Source of the DNA: Iodidimonas nitroreducens
GTDB taxonomy: Bacteria; Pseudomonadota; Alphaproteobacteria; Sphingomonadales; Rhodothalassiaceae
Direction: 5' to 3'
Assembly: GCA_000710935.1 (NCBI GenBank)
Contig: BAYV01000004.1
Coordinates: 25,209 to 89,208, forward strand
DNA length: 64,000 nt
Below the pieces are notes generated by a model. The model had not been told where the DNA came from. It was given only the letters and a program-made list of their open reading frames with translations, and did no database searches. Positions 61,769 through 64,000 of this stretch are shown here, piece after piece; within the stretch, counting starts at the first letter, position 1; each line of letters begins with the position of its first letter. A program made the position numbers and the translations under genes.

Positions 61769-63337
61769 TTATGGGGGCGTGGGTGTTTTTTGCATCTCTT
61801 TGGGCAGGGTCATCATCGGTCGCCCGAATAAAAAGCCCTGGCCAAGCTCCACGCCCACGGATTTCAGCAATTCGGCCTGGGCCGGGGTTTCGATCCATTC
61901 CCCAACCATTTTGATTTTCAGATCTTTGCACAGGCTGGCCATGGCCCGCAAGAAGGCGCGGCTTTCCGCATCATTTTCCGCGTCCTTGATATAGCTGCCA
62001 TCGATCTTCACCACATCGACCTTTAATTGCCGCAGATATTGAAAGCCGGAATGTCCGGCACCAAAATCATCAAGGCAAACGGCAAAGCCCGCTTCGCGGA
62101 TCATTGCGATGGATTGGCCCAAAGGCCCAAGATCGGAGACTTGCGCGGATTCGGTGACTTCGATGATCAGATGATTGCGCAAGCCGCGATGGGCCAGAAG
62201 CGTTTCTTTCAAGCGGCTGATGAAAGAGGGTGTGGTGAGCGAGCGCGCCGAAAGATTGACGGCAATGCTGGGATTGGCCCCGCGCGCCACAAGGCGGCGC
62301 AGATTTTTAATCACGGTTTCCAGCATGATCTGATCGAATTCATCGATCATCCCCACCTGTTCGGCAAAGCTGATCATTTCATAGGGCGATCCGCCACGCA
62401 TATCAAAGCGCACCAAAGCTTCCACATGATGCAGGGCTTTCGTTGTGATCGCCACGATGGGCTGATAGGCAATATTAAAGCGGCGGTCCTTGATCAGCGC
62501 CCGCAAGGATTGGATGCGCTTGCGTGTTTCTTCCATGTTTTTGGAATAATTGCGGGTGAGATTTTCAAGATCGAAATCTTCCCCGCTATCGGAAAATTGC
62601 CGGATGGAATAAACCAGCGCCTTGGCCGCATCCGCCCCGCTGCCCATGGATTCGGCATCAAGGGTGGCGGAATCGAAAGCCTGCCCGGTCGTGCTTTTGA
62701 GGGTATCCATCAGGGTTTGGGCGGATCGTTCATCATTGGCTTCATGCACCACCGCAAAGCGGCCATCGCTCAATTCCGCAGCCGATTGCCCGCCAACCGA
62801 TAAGGTGGCCAGAGTTTGGGTGAATTTTTTCCGTTCATCCGCATCGGCATCCTTGCTCAATTGCAACAGGCTGACCAAAAGATCGGTATTGCTGTTTTTC
62901 CCATGCTCTTCCAAAAGCCTGGGCAGATGATCGAGGAAATTGTCCTTATCCAGAATGGGCTGCTTTTGGCTCTGTTCGCCGCCATCTAATCGATTGAGCG
63001 ACATGGCCACGATATGCGTGTTTTTTTCATGGGAAGATAAGCGCGACATGAACAGCCCCAGCCGCCGCCTTGTCGCCTCTGTGGCCCCAAAGGCCACCCG
63101 CACCGGCCCAATGCGGGGGGTATTTTCCAAAAGCATGAAAGCGGATTGCATCACCTCGGCATCATGGGCGGATAAAAAAGCGCTCATGGGTTGGCCGATG
63201 GCCGATGCGCCTTTGGCAATACCGACCCAATCCAGCGCTCCTTCAAGTCTGGTGATGCACTGATCCGGGCCGATTTCCATGAAGATATCGCCAACGCAAA
63301 AAGCATAGGCTACAAATATATCATTTTTATCAGCCAT
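61769..63337 (-). CDS. EAL-domain cyclic-di-GMP phosphodiesterase
   Basis: A 522-residue cytoplasmic protein. About 265 N-terminal residues contain no recognised sensor or GGDEF motif and look like a degenerate regulatory domain. The C-terminal EAL domain keeps key residues: EALVRFD, the Asn in VNLSARSL, EVTESAQ, CLDDFGAGHSGFQYL, VKIDGSYI and EWIETPAQAELL. It should hydrolyse cyclic di-GMP to pGpG. Such an enzyme could affect the exopolysaccharide locus at 46.7 kb, but that link is inference. Confidence 0.92.
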   Translation of the reverse strand: MADKNDIFVAYAFCVGDIFMEIGPDQCITRLEGALDWVGIAKGASAIGQPMSAFLSAHDAEVMQSAFMLLENTPRIGPVRVAFGATEATRRRLGLFMSRLSSHEKNTHIVAMSLNRLDGGEQSQKQPILDKDNFLDHLPRLLEEHGKNSNTDLLVSLLQLSKDADADERKKFTQTLATLSVGGQSAAELSDGRFAVVHEANDERSAQTLMDTLKSTTGQAFDSATLDAESMGSGADAAKALVYSIRQFSDSGEDFDLENLTRNYSKNMEETRKRIQSLRALIKDRRFNIAYQPIVAITTKALHHVEALVRFDMRGGSPYEMISFAEQVGMIDEFDQIMLETVIKNLRRLVARGANPSIAVNLSARSLTTPSFISRLKETLLAHRGLRNHLIIEVTESAQVSDLGPLGQSIAMIREAGFAVCLDDFGAGHSGFQYLRQLKVDVVKIDGSYIKDAENDAESRAFLRAMASLCKDLKIKMVGEWIETPAQAELLKSVGVELGQGFLFGRPMMTLPKEMQKTPTPP

Positions 63338-63510
63338 ATCCGCTGTGCTTTCATTATTCTTGACCCCTTATAGCCGATAAATTCTTAGTGAAATCTGAAG
63401 ACATATAAATGGCTGGAATTTTCAGTGATTATGAGAAAAACATTGATTTTCTAATGCATATTGCCCATCAAGGTTCTATTGCAGTGCAACATTGCGGTTG
63501 AGACGACATC

Positions 63511-64000
63511 ATGCGTCAGACAATCTCCGATCTTCTTACCATTCGCGCGGGGCGCCATGCCCATGCCGCCATTCTGGCTGATGGCGGCCTTGATCCCGCC
63601 CGGATCAAGCTGATGGTGGGGGCATCGGGGGGGCCGAAATGGCTTGTACTGGCGCGGCTGGATCGGGCGATCCTGCGCCATTGGATTTTGGGCCGCAGCG
63701 AACCTTTGGATTTGCTGGCCTCATCCATCGGTACCTGGCGCTTTGCCTGCTATGCCCAAAAAGACCCGCTGGCGGCCTTTTCGCGCTTTGAGCAGGCTTA
63801 TCTGGAATATCGCTATGAGCCGCATCACAAAGCGAACGACATTACCCGCGACAGCTATGCCATTCTTGATGAAATTCTGGGCCCCGATGGCCGTGAGCAG
63901 GTTTTTCATGGCCCCATGCGGCTGGCGGTGATGGCGGTGCGCGGGCGGCATCTGCTTAATTTTGATCATCCCATTCCCTTAGGCCTGGGGCTGAGATCGG
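63511..64000 (+). CDS. Patatin-like phospholipase family protein (3' end beyond window)
   Basis: The plus-strand frame from ATG 63511 stays open to the right edge (163 residues seen). GASGGPKWLVLARLD gives the oxyanion-loop-like start of patatin-like lipases. The nucleophile motif may be SSIGTWR, a variant of GxSxG in which the first Gly is Ala. The catalytic Asp is not in view. No hydrophobic signal is seen, so it is likely cytoplasmic. Substrate unknown; the gene is divergent from the EAL gene. Confidence 0.78.
   Translation, partial: MRQTISDLLTIRAGRHAHAAILADGGLDPARIKLMVGASGGPKWLVLARLDRAILRHWILGRSEPLDLLASSIGTWRFACYAQKDPLAAFSRFEQAYLEYRYEPHHKANDITRDSYAILDEILGPDGREQVFHGPMRLAVMAVRGRHLLNFDHPIPLGLGLRS

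Noticed and set aside
1..64000. CRISPR arrays, insertion sequences, prophage genes
   Set aside because: No regularly spaced direct repeats with spacers, no transposase, integrase or phage structural gene was found.

Overview
The window reads as an alphaproteobacterial chromosome. The gene order argS / SPOR protein / nagZ / site-2 protease / scpA / scpB / tatABC / serS / surE, the pair uracil-DNA glycosylase and ETF-ubiquinone oxidoreductase, and the run ETF-QO / TPR lipoprotein / ispE are all arrangements I associate with Alphaproteobacteria. Outer-membrane proteins (TonB receptor, autotransporter, YjbH-type protein) show a Gram-negative envelope. The order or genus cannot be fixed by eye; a Kordiimonadales/Iodidimonadales-type lineage is a guess. 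Coding density is high, and many neighbours overlap by ATGA or GTGA, so translationally coupled operons dominate.

Layout. 1-7.3 kb: secreted M1 metallopeptidase (cut by the left edge), GNAT-nitrilase fusion, CDF metal exporter, DoxX-like membrane protein, secreted M20 amidohydrolase, DUF3775 protein. 7.2-10.8 kb: a dispersed-type palindromic repeat, a GST, and a zinc-uptake pair (ZnuD-like TonB receptor and divergent Zur with a Zur-box-like dyad between them). 10.9-14.9 kb: PhnN-like protein with an eroded P-loop, thioesterase, MscS channel, DUF1499 pair, CBS protein. 15.0-21.9 kb: an accessory-looking group of aminotransferase, zinc-ribbon methyltransferase, stand-alone Hen1-type RNA 2'-O-methyltransferase domain, NAD-dependent epimerase/reductase, beta-propeller lipoprotein, sulfotransferase and 2OG-Fe(II)-type oxygenase. 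22-34.7 kb: housekeeping (erpA, dgt, argS, SPOR, nagZ, M50 protease, scpAB, an orphan ABC ATPase, tatABC, serS, surE). 34.8-38.5 kb: periplasmic YVTN propeller, penicillin-acylase-family hydrolase and an unknown protein in one operon. 38.5-46.6 kb: moaB, soluble lytic transglycosylase, uracil-DNA glycosylase, ETF-QO, TPR lipoprotein, ispE. 46.7-53.9 kb: exopolysaccharide export and initiation (SLBB/Wza-type protein, YjbH-type outer-membrane protein, WecA/MraY-type glycosyltransferase). 54.0-55.5 kb: tRNA-Gln followed by a ParD/ParE-type toxin-antitoxin pair and a frameshifted vapB antitoxin without its toxin, which looks like a small tRNA-linked accessory island. 55.5-64 kb: trypsin-like autotransporter, ilvBI and ilvH, an EAL phosphodiesterase, and a patatin-like protein cut by the right edge.

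The most interesting items are the isolated Hen1-type methyltransferase and its unusual neighbourhood, the decayed toxin-antitoxin island beside tRNA-Gln, the PhnN homologue that has lost its P-loop lysine, the uracil-DNA glycosylase that has lost part of its Fe-S ligand set, and a palindromic repeat that supplies the stop codon of the GST gene. I found no CRISPR array, complete insertion sequence, prophage or rRNA operon.
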